From CAZODA01 sp964578485 (lineage in GTDB: Bacteria; Bacteroidota; Bacteroidia; Bacteroidales; Marinilabiliaceae): a DNA stretch of 64,000 bases. This document shows positions 27,066 through 36,169 of the stretch, piece by piece. Numbering within the stretch: position 1 is the first letter of the stretch; every line of letters starts with the position of its first letter. A program made the translations under genes and the position numbers. The notes beneath the pieces were generated by a model that worked only from the letters and a program-made list of their open reading frames with translations, ran no database searches and was not told the DNA's origin. The DNA lies in NCBI GenBank assembly GCA_964578485.1, contig CAZODA010000009.1, forward strand, positions 23,501 through 87,500, read 5' to 3'.

Positions 27066-28025
27066 TTACTTTTGTCCTGCAATGTTTTGTAACATTCGTT
27101 TAAACACCACTTGGGCAGAAACAACTCTATTGGCAGCTTCTTCAATTACAATTGAAGAACTGCTGTCTAATACTGCATCAGTTACTATCATATTTCTACG
27201 CACCGGAAGACAATGCATAAATTTGGCATTATTTGTCACTTTCATTTTTTTCTCATCTACTGTCCATTTTTTATCCGTAGATAAAATTTTTCCATACTGT
27301 TCATAGCTTGCCCAATTTTTTGCATAAATAAAGTCAGCACCTTTAAATGCCTTCTCTTGGTCAGCTTCGTAATTAACACCCTTCATAAATTCAGGTGCAA
27401 GTTTATAACCTTCAGGATGTGTTACAGTAAGATCTACCTTGGCAACTTTCATCCATTCAACAAAAGAATTGGGAACTGCCTGCGGCAATGCCCTTGGATG
27501 AGGTGCCCAGGTGAGTACTACCTTCGGACGCTCTACTGTTTTTAATTCTTCAATAGTAATCAGATCCGCAAAGGACTGAAGTGGATGCCTTGTGGCAGAC
27601 TCTAAACTTACAACCGGAACGCCCGAATATTCAATGAATTGATTGAGTATTTTTTCGCTGTAATCATCTTCTTTATTTTCGAAACCTGCAAATGATCTGA
27701 CCCCTATTATATCACAATATCGCCCCATCACAGGTACTGCCTCACGGATATGTTCAGGTTTGTCTCCATCCATAATTACCCCATGTTCAGTTTCTAACTG
27801 CCACCCTTCTTTGTTAACATCCATAACAATTACATTCATTCCAAGGTTAAAGCCTGCCCTTTGGCTGCTTAAACGTGTTCTTAAACTGGAATTGAAAAAT
27901 AAAAGCAATAAGGTTTTATTTTTTCCAAGTACTTGATCTGAATAAGGATTGCTTTTTACATAACGGGCATCTTCAAGGGCTTTGTTTAAATCTCCTATAT
28001 CCTGCGGAGTTAAAAATCTTTTCAT
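27066..28025 (-). CDS. argF': N-succinylornithine carbamoyltransferase
   Basis: A 319-residue transcarbamylase. It transfers carbamoyl phosphate to N-succinyl-ornithine, giving N-succinyl-citrulline. The carbamoyl phosphate loop is FFNSSLRTRLSSQ (a variant of the usual STRT motif), with HPLQSFADL and MHCLPVRRNMIV. Pro90 in MDGDKPEH matches the residue that distinguishes the Bacteroides fragilis succinylornithine enzyme from the Xanthomonas acetylornithine enzyme, which has Glu there. The protein resembles the B. fragilis enzyme in length and motifs. It has 9 bases to proA and 6 to argB. The carbamoyl phosphate would come from the divergent carB product together with an unseen carA. Confidence 0.92.
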   Translation of the reverse strand: MKRFLTPQDIGDLNKALEDARYVKSNPYSDQVLGKNKTLLLLFFNSSLRTRLSSQRAGFNLGMNVIVMDVNKEGWQLETEHGVIMDGDKPEHIREAVPVMGRYCDIIGVRSFAGFENKEDDYSEKILNQFIEYSGVPVVSLESATRHPLQSFADLITIEELKTVERPKVVLTWAPHPRALPQAVPNSFVEWMKVAKVDLTVTHPEGYKLAPEFMKGVNYEADQEKAFKGADFIYAKNWASYEQYGKILSTDKKWTVDEKKMKVTNNAKFMHCLPVRRNMIVTDAVLDSSSSIVIEEAANRVVSAQVVFKRMLQNIAGQK

Positions 28026-28034
28026 AAATTTTGT

Positions 28035-29285
28035 TTATATAGGTCTGGTTTTACTGTTACTTTCAATCAGCCATTTATAACTGGTTAATTCTGGAAGTGC
28101 CATTGGACCCCTGGCATGTAGTTTTTGGGTGCTGATACCAATTTCTGCTCCCATTCCAAATTGTGCACCATCGGTAAATGCTGTTGAAGTATTAACATAA
28201 ACAGCAGCTGCATCCACTTCTTTAAAAAACCTGTTTTTATTTTCTTCACTTGTAGTTAGTATTGCTTCACTGTGAAGAGTGCTGTATTTGGCAATATGCT
28301 CAAGCGCCTCATCTATGTTGTCAACAGTTTTTAGAGATAATCTATAATCTAAATGCTCCTTTCCCCATGAATTGTCTGTTGCTTTTTGCAAGAGTTTCGT
28401 CGGGTAGTGGTTTTTAAGAACTTTATATGATCTTTCATCAGCTTCTATAACAACGTTTTCATTTGCAAGTGATCCTACAATAATGGATAAATCATTTAGT
28501 CTGCTACTATGTATTATTAAACATTCAAGTGCATTACAAACGCTTACTCTTCTTGTTTTCGCATTAAAAATCACATTACTCCCCAAAGTAAGATCTGCTG
28601 TTTCGTCAAAATAGGTGTGAACTACACCGGCTCCTGTTTCTATGACAGGTATTTTTGAATTGTCCCTAACAGAATCAATTAAGCCCTGAGAACCCCTTGG
28701 AATTAGTACATCCACGAATCCAACTGCATTCATTAATTCTGTGGCTGCTTCACGCTCAGGTGGTAACAATTGTAATACATCAGGTGAAATATTATGGGCT
28801 TCAAGACTTGCTTTGATGATTTCAGCAATGGCCCGGTTCGAATTCCATGCATCCTGCCCACCTTTTAAAACACTAACATTTCCGGTCTTAAAGCATAGGG
28901 CGAATACATCGAATGTTACATTTGGTCTGGCTTCATAAATTACTCCTACTACACCAAGGGCTACCCTTATTTTTTGTAGTTTTAAACCTGAAGGCATTTC
29001 ACGTTGTTCCAATATTTCTCCTATTGGTGAGTCCATATTTGCAATATTCCTTAAATCTCCTGCTATACCTTTTATTCGTTCTTCAGTTAGCATAAGTCTG
29101 TCATAGCGGGGATCGGATTTTTCCATTTTTTCTAAATCTAATTTATTAGCTTCTATCAGTGAGGGAATATCCGCTTCTGCCCTGTCAGCTATATCAAGCA
29201 ACACTTTTTTGATAGTATCATTATCAGTTCTCACCATTATTTGTGTAACTTCCTTAGCTCTCTGTATTTGTTTTTTAGTAGTCAT
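28035..29285 (-). CDS. proA: Glutamate-5-semialdehyde dehydrogenase (ProA)
   Basis: A 416-residue NADPH-dependent gamma-glutamyl phosphate reductase, second step of proline synthesis. Motifs include VIYEARPNVTFDVFALC, LKGGQDAWNSNRA, the catalytic cysteine in SVCNALECLIIH, and ADVYVNTSTAF-like VYVNTSTAFTDGAQFGMGAEIG near the end (given here in parts). The ATG at 29285 is preferred; an upstream ATG at 29309 would add eight residues (MRKQKLKE). It lies 85 bases after proB and 9 bases before the carbamoyltransferase gene, so proline and arginine genes are interleaved. Confidence 0.95.
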   Translation of the reverse strand: MTTKKQIQRAKEVTQIMVRTDNDTIKKVLLDIADRAEADIPSLIEANKLDLEKMEKSDPRYDRLMLTEERIKGIAGDLRNIANMDSPIGEILEQREMPSGLKLQKIRVALGVVGVIYEARPNVTFDVFALCFKTGNVSVLKGGQDAWNSNRAIAEIIKASLEAHNISPDVLQLLPPEREAATELMNAVGFVDVLIPRGSQGLIDSVRDNSKIPVIETGAGVVHTYFDETADLTLGSNVIFNAKTRRVSVCNALECLIIHSSRLNDLSIIVGSLANENVVIEADERSYKVLKNHYPTKLLQKATDNSWGKEHLDYRLSLKTVDNIDEALEHIAKYSTLHSEAILTTSEENKNRFFKEVDAAAVYVNTSTAFTDGAQFGMGAEIGISTQKLHARGPMALPELTSYKWLIESNSKTRPI

Positions 29286-29370
29286 CTCCTTAAGCTTTTG
29301 TTTCCGCAAAATATTTAATTAATATTTGTTGTATTTCTGTTTTTTCAAATTAGAAATGGCTTAGTTATTT

Positions 29371-30447
29371 TTAATGATACAATAATAAGTAATCGTAATG
29401 TATCAAAGCTTTATATTTTTCATCATGCAGATGGTCATCTGCCCTTTTTCTGTCATACTGGGCTTTGCCAATTCCAATGATTTGTTTTTTGTGATCGACT
29501 ATTTTTAGTAAGTCGCCTTTTTTAAAACTTCCTTTCATTTCTGTAACTCCTGCAAGTAAAAGGCTGGTAGCACGTTCAGAATATAGAGCATCACGTGCAC
29601 CTTCGTTAATATGCACCTCCGAGCTTGCAAAACCTGCTGAATAGGCCATCCATTTTTTCACCGCCGGTTTAGGACTGTCAGCAATAAATTTGGTGTGAGG
29701 AATGTTTGAATTTCTTTTTGCGAGTGAACTGATAATATTTTCGGTATTTCCATTTGCTATATGTACAGTAACACCCGACGCTGCAGTGCTTTGTGCAATT
29801 TTCCCCTTGGTAAGCATTCCGCCACGTCCAAAGCAACTTTTTTCGGTTGTAATAAAATCAGCCAAATTTGTTTTAGGGCTGTCAATAATTTTTATTAGTT
29901 CTGCTCCCGGTTTTTCCGGGTCTCCATTATATATTCCATCAACATTACTGAGTAGGAGAAGAGCCTCCGTACCCATCATAGTAGCAACAAGGCCAGCTAA
30001 CTCATCATTATCGGTAAACATTAGTGCGGTAACCGATACTGCGTCATTTTCATTAATTACAGGAATTATCTGATTATCCAATAAAACAGATAAACAGTTC
30101 TTCATGTTCAAATAATGCTCGCGAGTTCTGAAATCTTCCTTGGTAACTAACACTTGAGCGCATGAAATATTATTCGAATCAAAAAGCCTTGAGTAACTTG
30201 ACACCAATTTAATTTGCCCTACAGATGATAAAACCTGTCGTTCAGAAATAGGATCCTTTTTTGATTTCCATGATACAAGGCTCCTCCCTGCTGCAACAGC
30301 ACCTGAAGAAATCAGAATTACTTTGATCCCCTTCTTATGCAAATCAGCAATTTGATCGGTGATATGAGTCATGCGTTCTATATTCAGACTACCATCATCC
30401 CTTGTTAATACATTTGATCCTATTTTTATTGTAATTGATTTATACAC
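29371..30447 (-). CDS. proB: Glutamate 5-kinase (ProB) with C-terminal PUA domain
   Basis: A 358-residue enzyme phosphorylating glutamate, the committed and normally proline-inhibited step of proline synthesis. The amino-acid kinase domain (1-~255) starts TIKIGSNVLTRDDGS and contains VLISSGAVAAGR, PVINENDAVS and the Mg-binding FTDNDELAGLVA. A C-terminal PUA domain (~270-358) contains EVHINEGARDAL and SFKKGDLLKIVD. It is preceded by proC at 26 bases. Confidence 0.95.
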   Translation of the reverse strand: MYKSITIKIGSNVLTRDDGSLNIERMTHITDQIADLHKKGIKVILISSGAVAAGRSLVSWKSKKDPISERQVLSSVGQIKLVSSYSRLFDSNNISCAQVLVTKEDFRTREHYLNMKNCLSVLLDNQIIPVINENDAVSVTALMFTDNDELAGLVATMMGTEALLLLSNVDGIYNGDPEKPGAELIKIIDSPKTNLADFITTEKSCFGRGGMLTKGKIAQSTAASGVTVHIANGNTENIISSLAKRNSNIPHTKFIADSPKPAVKKWMAYSAGFASSEVHINEGARDALYSERATSLLLAGVTEMKGSFKKGDLLKIVDHKKQIIGIGKAQYDRKRADDHLHDEKYKALIHYDYLLLYH

Positions 30448-30473
30448 AACCGATATCCATTCAATGTTTAAAA

Positions 30474-31277
30474 CTATTCCCCGTGACTTTCCTTATTGAT
30501 TTTTTCAAAAGAACTAATGATGCCATTAATTAATGCAGAACTAAAACCCTGATCCTCCATTTCGTTTAATCCTGTAATTGTAATACCACCGGGTGTTGTA
30601 ACTTTATCTATCTCAACCTCAGGATGGTTGCCGCTTTCCAATAATAATTCTGCAGCTCCTTTTACTGTTTGAGCAGCAATTTCTAAAGCAAGCTCAGGCT
30701 TGAAACCAATTTCTATTCCGCCCATTGTGGCAGCCCTTATATATTTTAATGCGAATGCTATTCCACAACCTGTTAAAACAGTGGCACCCGACATAAGCTC
30801 TTCAGGAATTAATATGGCAGATCCAAGCTTTTCAAATATAGCTTTTACCTCATTTTCCTGTTCTGATGTTGCATTAACAGACGACAAGCAAGTCATGGAC
30901 TGCCCGATAGACAATGCCGTATTTGGCATGGCCCTGAAAATAGGATGCTTCATATCGGTCCATTTGCTTAGTGAACCTGTGTCAACACCTGAAGCAAATG
31001 ATATAATAATTGCAGAAGGAGATAATGAAGACAATGTTTCTTTCAAAACTTCTTTAACCTGAGCAGGTTTAACTGCTATAAATATCAAATTTGCATCCTT
31101 AGCTGCTTTAAGATTATCAGTGCCTGTGTTAATATCCGGTTCTGACAAAGCCACAGGCGTATCGCCTTCTTTATATGTAATATATAATTGTTGTGGCTTA
31201 CAGACTTGCGAACGGATAAGTCCTTTTGCTAAGGCGCTACCCAAATTTCCTCCTCCGATTATGGCAATTTTTTTCAT
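30474..31277 (-). CDS. proC: Pyrroline-5-carboxylate reductase (ProC)
   Basis: A 267-residue NAD(P)H-dependent enzyme for the last step of proline synthesis. The Rossmann motif is IAIIGGGNLGSALAKGL; the conserved C-terminal signature appears as DKVTTPGGITITGLNEMED, a close variant of the family VTSPGGTTIAGL. AMPNTALSIGQSMT matches the conserved substrate region. A 182-base gap separates it from argD upstream, so a second promoter for the proC-proB-proA-arg block is likely there. Confidence 0.94.
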   Translation of the reverse strand: MKKIAIIGGGNLGSALAKGLIRSQVCKPQQLYITYKEGDTPVALSEPDINTGTDNLKAAKDANLIFIAVKPAQVKEVLKETLSSLSPSAIIISFASGVDTGSLSKWTDMKHPIFRAMPNTALSIGQSMTCLSSVNATSEQENEVKAIFEKLGSAILIPEELMSGATVLTGCGIAFALKYIRAATMGGIEIGFKPELALEIAAQTVKGAAELLLESGNHPEVEIDKVTTPGGITITGLNEMEDQGFSSALINGIISSFEKINKESHGE

Positions 31278-31459
31278 ATTAATGATAGGTTTTAAGCGAT
31301 TAAAGATATAAAAAGCTTTTAATTTACCTTTGTTTTATTATTTATCAGCATCTGATTATCTACCTTTCCTTGATATGCTTTTTGAAAATGTTATATATCT
31401 GTCTTTTTACTCCCTTGGTATTTAGATAATTTAATGATCCGATATTAATATTATAGATT
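31278..31459. other. Longest gap inside the arginine/proline cluster
   Basis: A 182-base AT-rich spacer between argD and proC. It is the natural break between an argR-argG-argC-argD block and a proCBA-arg-gltA block. I see no strong hairpin and only an imperfect -7-like TATCTTTA on the minus strand near 31299-31306, so a promoter is likely by position but not shown. Confidence 0.35.
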
Positions 31460-32593
31460 TTACTGTTTCCCTGTTAATATTTCATAAAAGCTTTGGAGGA
31501 AAATATCTGCCATTTTCTTTTTCAAGGTTAAAGGAGGCAATAGACGTATAATATTTGTGGAAGAAACTCCCGTGAATATTTTTTTCTCCTTCAAAAGAGC
31601 TTTACGTATAGCTGCAATTTCTTCATTAAATTCAATTCCTATCATTAAACCTCGACCTCTTACCTCTTTTATTTGATCGATTTTTTTAAGCTCATTTATT
31701 AGATATTGACCTGTTGTTCGGGCATTTTCTACTAAGTTTTCTTGTTCTATTATTTCAATTACTGCAAGAGCTGCGGCGCAAGCAAGATAATTCCCCCCAA
31801 AGGTTGTTCCCAACATACCATGGGAAGGAGTAAAATCGGGAGAAATTAAAACAGCTCCTATTGGAAAACCATTTCCCATGCCTTTTGCCATTGTTATTAA
31901 ATGGGGTTTAATATCTGCTTTCTCAAAGGCAAAGAATGATCCCGATCTGCCATATCCCGACTGAATTTCATCAAGGATTAAAACAGTCCCTGAATTCTTG
32001 CATAAGACTTCCAATTCTTTAAGGAAGTCTTCTTCAGGACAATGAATACCTCCAATTCCCTGTATGCCCTCAATAATAATGGCGCATACATCTCCTTTTT
32101 GAATCTCTTCTTTAACTGCTTCAATATCATTTAGAGGCAGAAAAGTAACCTGATGACCCTTATTTACTTCTGCTTGAATTTTTGGGTTATCGGTAGTTGC
32201 TACAGTTGCTGAAGTTCGGCCGTGAAATGCTTTTTTAAATGATAAAATTCGTTTTTTACCATTATGAAATGAAGCTAACTTAAAAGCATTTTCATTGGCT
32301 TCAGCTCCTGTATTACATAAAAATAACGAGTAATCATTAAAGCCGCTGAGCTCTCCAAGTTTCATTGCCAACTCTTGCTGAAGAGGATTTTGTACCGAGT
32401 TGGAATAAAATCCTATATTTTTTAATTGGTTTTTTATTCGTTTTATATAATGTGGATGTGAATGTCCCACCGATATTACAGCATGCCCGCCATAGAGATC
32501 TAAGTATTTGTTTCCCTGTACATCCCATACGTAACAATCTTTTGCCCTTACCGGCCTAACATCCATTAGTGGATAAACATCAAATAGTTTCAT
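31460..32593 (-). CDS. argD: N-acylornithine aminotransferase (ArgD)
   Basis: A 377-residue class III PLP-dependent aminotransferase converting N-acyl-glutamate semialdehyde to N-acyl-ornithine. Visible motifs are YLDLYGGHAVISVGH, NTGAEANENAFKLA, ILDEIQSGYGRSGS (PLP-binding Asp) and TMAKGMGNGFPIGA with the Schiff-base lysine. In this organism the acyl group is probably succinyl. It is 15 bases after argC. Confidence 0.94.
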   Translation of the reverse strand: MKLFDVYPLMDVRPVRAKDCYVWDVQGNKYLDLYGGHAVISVGHSHPHYIKRIKNQLKNIGFYSNSVQNPLQQELAMKLGELSGFNDYSLFLCNTGAEANENAFKLASFHNGKKRILSFKKAFHGRTSATVATTDNPKIQAEVNKGHQVTFLPLNDIEAVKEEIQKGDVCAIIIEGIQGIGGIHCPEEDFLKELEVLCKNSGTVLILDEIQSGYGRSGSFFAFEKADIKPHLITMAKGMGNGFPIGAVLISPDFTPSHGMLGTTFGGNYLACAAALAVIEIIEQENLVENARTTGQYLINELKKIDQIKEVRGRGLMIGIEFNEEIAAIRKALLKEKKIFTGVSSTNIIRLLPPLTLKKKMADIFLQSFYEILTGKQ

Positions 32594-32608
32594 TTTTTAT
32601 TATTTAAA

Positions 32609-33574
32609 TCAGAATGCTGATGGTTTAAAATAAAGTCCTTCCTTTTCGTTTATTCCAAACATAAGGTTCATATTTTGAACTGCCTGCCCTGAAGCTCCTT
32701 TTGTTAAATTGTCAACTATACTGGTAATGTGCAACTTATTACCATATTTAGCGGTATGTAATAAACATTTATTTGTATTTACAACCTGTTTTAGATTTAT
32801 TGTTTGTTCCGAACGTATGGTAAAAGGTGCATCAAAATAAAAGTCATCATAAAGTTTAAATATTTCATTTTCTTGCAGATCACATTCAAGATATACTGAT
32901 GTTAATATTCCTCTTGTGAAATCTCCCCGCATAGGGATAAAATTTACAGCATCCTTAAATGAAGGCATTAAATCGTTTATAGTTTGTACAACCTCTTTCA
33001 AATGCCTGTGCTGAAACGCTTTATATATGGAAATGTTGCTATCCCTCCAGCTGAAATGCGTAGTAGGTGTTGGTGCTTGTCCTGCGCCTGTAGAACCTGT
33101 TATGGCATGTACATGTATTTCTTTTAGAAGATTATTTTTTGCCAGCGGCAGTAATGCCAATTCTATAGATGTTGCAAAACATCCGGGGTTGGCAATTTTG
33201 GAAGCCTTTTTTATTTTTTCGCGATTCATTTCCGGCAGCCCATAAATGAAATCATTATTTGCACTGTGAAGGCGGAAGTCTTCGCTAAGGTCTATTATTT
33301 TCACCTTTTCAGGAATTTCATTGTTCTTTAGCAATTCTGCAGACCTTCCATGTCCCATGCACAAGAAAATCACATCTACAGCATTATAATCAGCTTCTTT
33401 GCTGAAAACTAAATCAGTTTCACCCAAAAGATCACTATGAACCATATGTATTGGCTGGTTTGTATGACTGCTACTCAGTGCCCATACAATTTCCACTTTT
33501 GGATGGCCCAGCAATATACGTATCAGTTCACCTGCAGTATAACCTGCCCCTCCTATAATTCCTGTTTTAATCAT
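32609..33574 (-). CDS. argC: N-acyl-gamma-glutamyl-phosphate reductase (ArgC)
   Basis: A 321-residue NADPH-dependent reductase making N-acyl-glutamate semialdehyde. The N-terminal Rossmann motif is IIGGAGYTAGELIRILLGHP and the catalytic cysteine is in IANPGCFATSIELAL. GSTGAGQAPTPTTHF and PMRGDFTRGILTSVY match the family. The start overlaps the argG stop by 8 bases, which suggests translational coupling. Confidence 0.95.
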   Translation of the reverse strand: MIKTGIIGGAGYTAGELIRILLGHPKVEIVWALSSSHTNQPIHMVHSDLLGETDLVFSKEADYNAVDVIFLCMGHGRSAELLKNNEIPEKVKIIDLSEDFRLHSANNDFIYGLPEMNREKIKKASKIANPGCFATSIELALLPLAKNNLLKEIHVHAITGSTGAGQAPTPTTHFSWRDSNISIYKAFQHRHLKEVVQTINDLMPSFKDAVNFIPMRGDFTRGILTSVYLECDLQENEIFKLYDDFYFDAPFTIRSEQTINLKQVVNTNKCLLHTAKYGNKLHITSIVDNLTKGASGQAVQNMNLMFGINEKEGLYFKPSAF

Positions 33575-34787
33575 TTTCTTTATGTTCTATATTTAATTGT
33601 CCTTTATTCACATTATTGAAAATTTTCAAAGAATTGGACATAATTTTTGTAAAACCTTTAACATCTTCTCCATCCCAAGCTTTGTTAATTTCTCCATATT
33701 CTCCGAAATCATTTTTCATAAGATCATATTCCGATTCAATACCTGCAAGCTGAAAGTGATAAGGATAAAGATCAATGAAAACTTTACCGCTAACATTTGT
33801 CTGTGTATTTTTTAAAAACACTTCTATATCCCTCATAACGGGCTCAAGATACATTGCTTCATGAAGCATCATTCCATACCAATTGGCAAGTTGTTCTTTC
33901 CAATACAACTGCCATTTTGTTAAATTATGCTTTTCAAGCAAGTGGTGTGCTTTGATAATCAGAATTGGTGCAGCAGCTTCAAAGCCTACCCTCCCTTTTA
34001 TACCTATAATAGTATCACCAACATGAATATCGCGTCCTATAGCAAAGGCCGAAGCTATTTTTTCAACTTCCCTGATAGCTTCTATTTTATTTTTAAATTC
34101 CTTTTCATTCACTGATATTAATTCACCTTTTTCAAAGCCTAATACCATTTTCTCCCTATCGTCCTTTTTTAACTGTGAAGGATAAGCTTCGGAAGGAAGG
34201 GATTGATGAGACGTTAATGTTTCTTTTCCTCCGATGCTGGTACCCCATAAACCTTTGTTTATCGAATATTCCATTTTTGTCCAGTCGCGTTTAACACCTG
34301 CCTTTTTCAAATAGGCAATTTCCGCCTCCCTGCTTAATACCTGATCACGAATTGGAGTTAAAATCTGAATTTCAGGAGCCAGCACCTGAAAAGTGAGATC
34401 AAAGCGCACCTGGTCATTACCTGCTCCCGTACTTCCATGCGCAATATAAGCCGCTCCTGTTTCCCTTGCATAATCAACAATTGCAAGTGCCTGAAAAATT
34501 CTTTCAGAAGAAACCGATAAAGGATAAGTGTTGTTTTTTAAAATATTGCCATAAACCATATATTTTATGCATTTCTCATAATAAGTATGAGTCACATCTA
34601 AAGTAACATGCTTTTTGACACCAAGGGCATAGGCATTTTTCTCAATTTCTTTAAGCTCATCGTCCGAAAAACCTCCGGTATTTGCAATGGCTGAATAAAC
34701 TTCCATATTTTTTTCTTCTGTTAAATATTTAACACAATAGGATGTGTCTAAGCCTCCGCTGTAGGCAACAACAACTTTTTCTTTCAT
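33567..34787 (-). CDS. argG: Argininosuccinate synthase
   Basis: A 406-residue ATP-dependent enzyme joining citrulline and aspartate. The ATP pyrophosphatase loop is VVAYSGGLDTSYCVKYL, followed by AYIAHGSTGAGNDQVRFDLT, both diagnostic of ArgG. The C-terminal part is the synthetase/multimerisation domain. It is 18 bases after the GNAT gene and overlaps argC, so it is inside the argR-GNAT-argG-argC-argD transcript. Confidence 0.96.
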   Translation of the reverse strand: MKEKVVVAYSGGLDTSYCVKYLTEEKNMEVYSAIANTGGFSDDELKEIEKNAYALGVKKHVTLDVTHTYYEKCIKYMVYGNILKNNTYPLSVSSERIFQALAIVDYARETGAAYIAHGSTGAGNDQVRFDLTFQVLAPEIQILTPIRDQVLSREAEIAYLKKAGVKRDWTKMEYSINKGLWGTSIGGKETLTSHQSLPSEAYPSQLKKDDREKMVLGFEKGELISVNEKEFKNKIEAIREVEKIASAFAIGRDIHVGDTIIGIKGRVGFEAAAPILIIKAHHLLEKHNLTKWQLYWKEQLANWYGMMLHEAMYLEPVMRDIEVFLKNTQTNVSGKVFIDLYPYHFQLAGIESEYDLMKNDFGEYGEINKAWDGEDVKGFTKIMSNSLKIFNNVNKGQLNIEHKEND

Positions 34788-34805
34788 GATGTTATTTTAG
34801 TGATT

Positions 34806-35504
34806 TTACATAAATATTCCTGCCAGCTTTTTAAAAAAACTGTTGCTATTTTTCGACTCTGTATTTTTATTGTTTTTTCCTTTTAAAAAAACAAAACGTT
34901 TAAACCTGAGCCACCTTTCATAAACTTTAAGCTTCTTTTGAGGAAGGGCTTGAGAATTTTTATTCTCTTCACTATTTGGATCATATAGCATTCCGGTGCA
35001 TAAACAATGCTTTCGGTTTGTACGCAGCAAAATGTCATAATTCACACAACTCTGACAGCCTTTCCAGAATTCATCATCATCAGTTAACTCGGAAAAAGTA
35101 ACAGGCTTATAACCTAATTCAGAATTGATTTTCATAACTGCCAAACCTGTGGTAAGTCCAAAGAGCTTTGCATTAGGATACCTCTCCCTCGATAGGTCAA
35201 AAGCACGACGCTTAATCCGACGAGCCAAGCCCTGACCACGAAATTTATCTACTACTATTAGTCCTGAATTTGCCACAAATTTTTCATGACCCCATGATTC
35301 GATATAGCAGAAACCGGCAAATTCATCACCATTAAGAGCTATAATAGCCTGCTCCCCAATAATTTTTTCCCTTACATATTCCGGATCCCGTTGCGCAATA
35401 CCTGTACCCCTAACTTTTGCTGCATCAGCAATGGTTTTTAGAATAATATCAACATAAGAAACATGTTTCTCTGATGTTATATGTATAGTGATTGTATTTT
35501 CCAT
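34806..35504 (-). CDS. GNAT acyltransferase, probable N-succinylglutamate synthase
   Basis: A 232-residue protein with a GNAT fold (~5-160). The acyl-CoA loop is RGQGLARRIKRR (residues ~89-100), and VNSGLIVVDKFRG-like and LFGLTTGLAVMKINSELGY are visible. It lies between argR and argG, the position of the gene reported in Bacteroides thetaiotaomicron to make the first acylated glutamate intermediate; no argA or argJ is seen, so I infer it acylates glutamate with succinyl-CoA. After the fold there is a Cys cluster, CxxC at 150-153 and CxC at 167-169, which could hold a metal or act as a redox switch. The tail (~185-232) is Lys/Asn-rich and basic. Family is sure; substrate is inferred from context. 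Confidence 0.8.
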   Translation of the reverse strand: MENTITIHITSEKHVSYVDIILKTIADAAKVRGTGIAQRDPEYVREKIIGEQAIIALNGDEFAGFCYIESWGHEKFVANSGLIVVDKFRGQGLARRIKRRAFDLSRERYPNAKLFGLTTGLAVMKINSELGYKPVTFSELTDDDEFWKGCQSCVNYDILLRTNRKHCLCTGMLYDPNSEENKNSQALPQKKLKVYERWLRFKRFVFLKGKNNKNTESKNSNSFFKKLAGIFM

Positions 35505-35633
35505 TAGTTTATTAAAATTAATCGTTCACCTTAAATAATTTGAATATAAAATATTCCGAGTGTGTTGTGACTTTAGGATTTAAAAATATTCTTTGCTTTG
35601 TAAGCATTAACTTTACCCCTCTGTGCCAAGCCT

Positions 35634-36107
35634 TCATTTACTTTTTATATCCGGAATTATATTATCTAATGCTGTTAATAAGTCGTCATTGCTAATATCT
35701 TCCCTACATATGAGTAAAATAGTGTCGTCCCCCGCAATGGTGCCAATAATTTCATGGAGTTCATGACTGTCAATTATTGAAGCTACACCATTGGCAAATC
35801 CCGGACGTGTTTTTAATACGGCAAGGTTGCCGGAAAAATCTACCGAAAGAATTTCGCTTAAAGGAATCTTATTTTGTTCTTTATCTTTTTCATCTTCTTC
35901 AATATCTATATCAGGTAATACATAAATATATCTACCATCAGTACCCGCTTGTTTGACTACTTTTAATGCTTTAAGATCTCGCGACAAGGTAGGTTGCGTA
36001 GTATCAAAATTTTCATTTTTCAGCAAGTCCAACAATTCCTCCTGATTGCTAATATTATTTGTTTCAATCAGCCTTATTATACTCGATCTTCGTTTTCCTA
36101 TTTTCAT
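35634..36107 (-). CDS. argR: Arginine repressor ArgR
   Basis: A 157-residue transcription factor. The N-terminal winged helix (~1-70) shows RRSSIIRLIETNNISNQEEL and TQPTLSRDLKALKVVK, as in ArgR/AhrC. The C-terminal oligomerisation and arginine-binding domain (~85-157) contains GTIAGDDTILLICRED with the paired Asp residues that bind arginine between trimers. An unusual acidic linker (IDIEEDEKDKEQ) joins the two. It is the first gene of the arginine cluster, 129 bases before the GNAT gene, and has an ARG-box-like palindrome 37-54 bases upstream, so autoregulation is likely. Confidence 0.94.
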   Translation of the reverse strand: MKIGKRRSSIIRLIETNNISNQEELLDLLKNENFDTTQPTLSRDLKALKVVKQAGTDGRYIYVLPDIDIEEDEKDKEQNKIPLSEILSVDFSGNLAVLKTRPGFANGVASIIDSHELHEIIGTIAGDDTILLICREDISNDDLLTALDNIIPDIKSK

Positions 36108-36144
36108 AGAGAAAGGGCATAAAAATTAAAAATTACTAAGTATT

Positions 36145-36162
36145 AACGAATAATTATTCATC
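36145..36162. promoter_or_regulatory. ARG-box-like operator upstream of argR
   Basis: AACGAATAATTATTCATC contains the perfect 12-base palindrome GAATAATTATTC (36148-36159) and fits the E. coli ARG box pattern (TGAAT-4-ATTCA) except for one base. On the minus strand it lies directly downstream of the -7-like element at 36170-36177, so bound ArgR would cover the transcription start. A weaker half site (ATGAATAA) lies near 36188-36195. Confidence 0.7.
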
Positions 36163-36169
36163 GATTATG

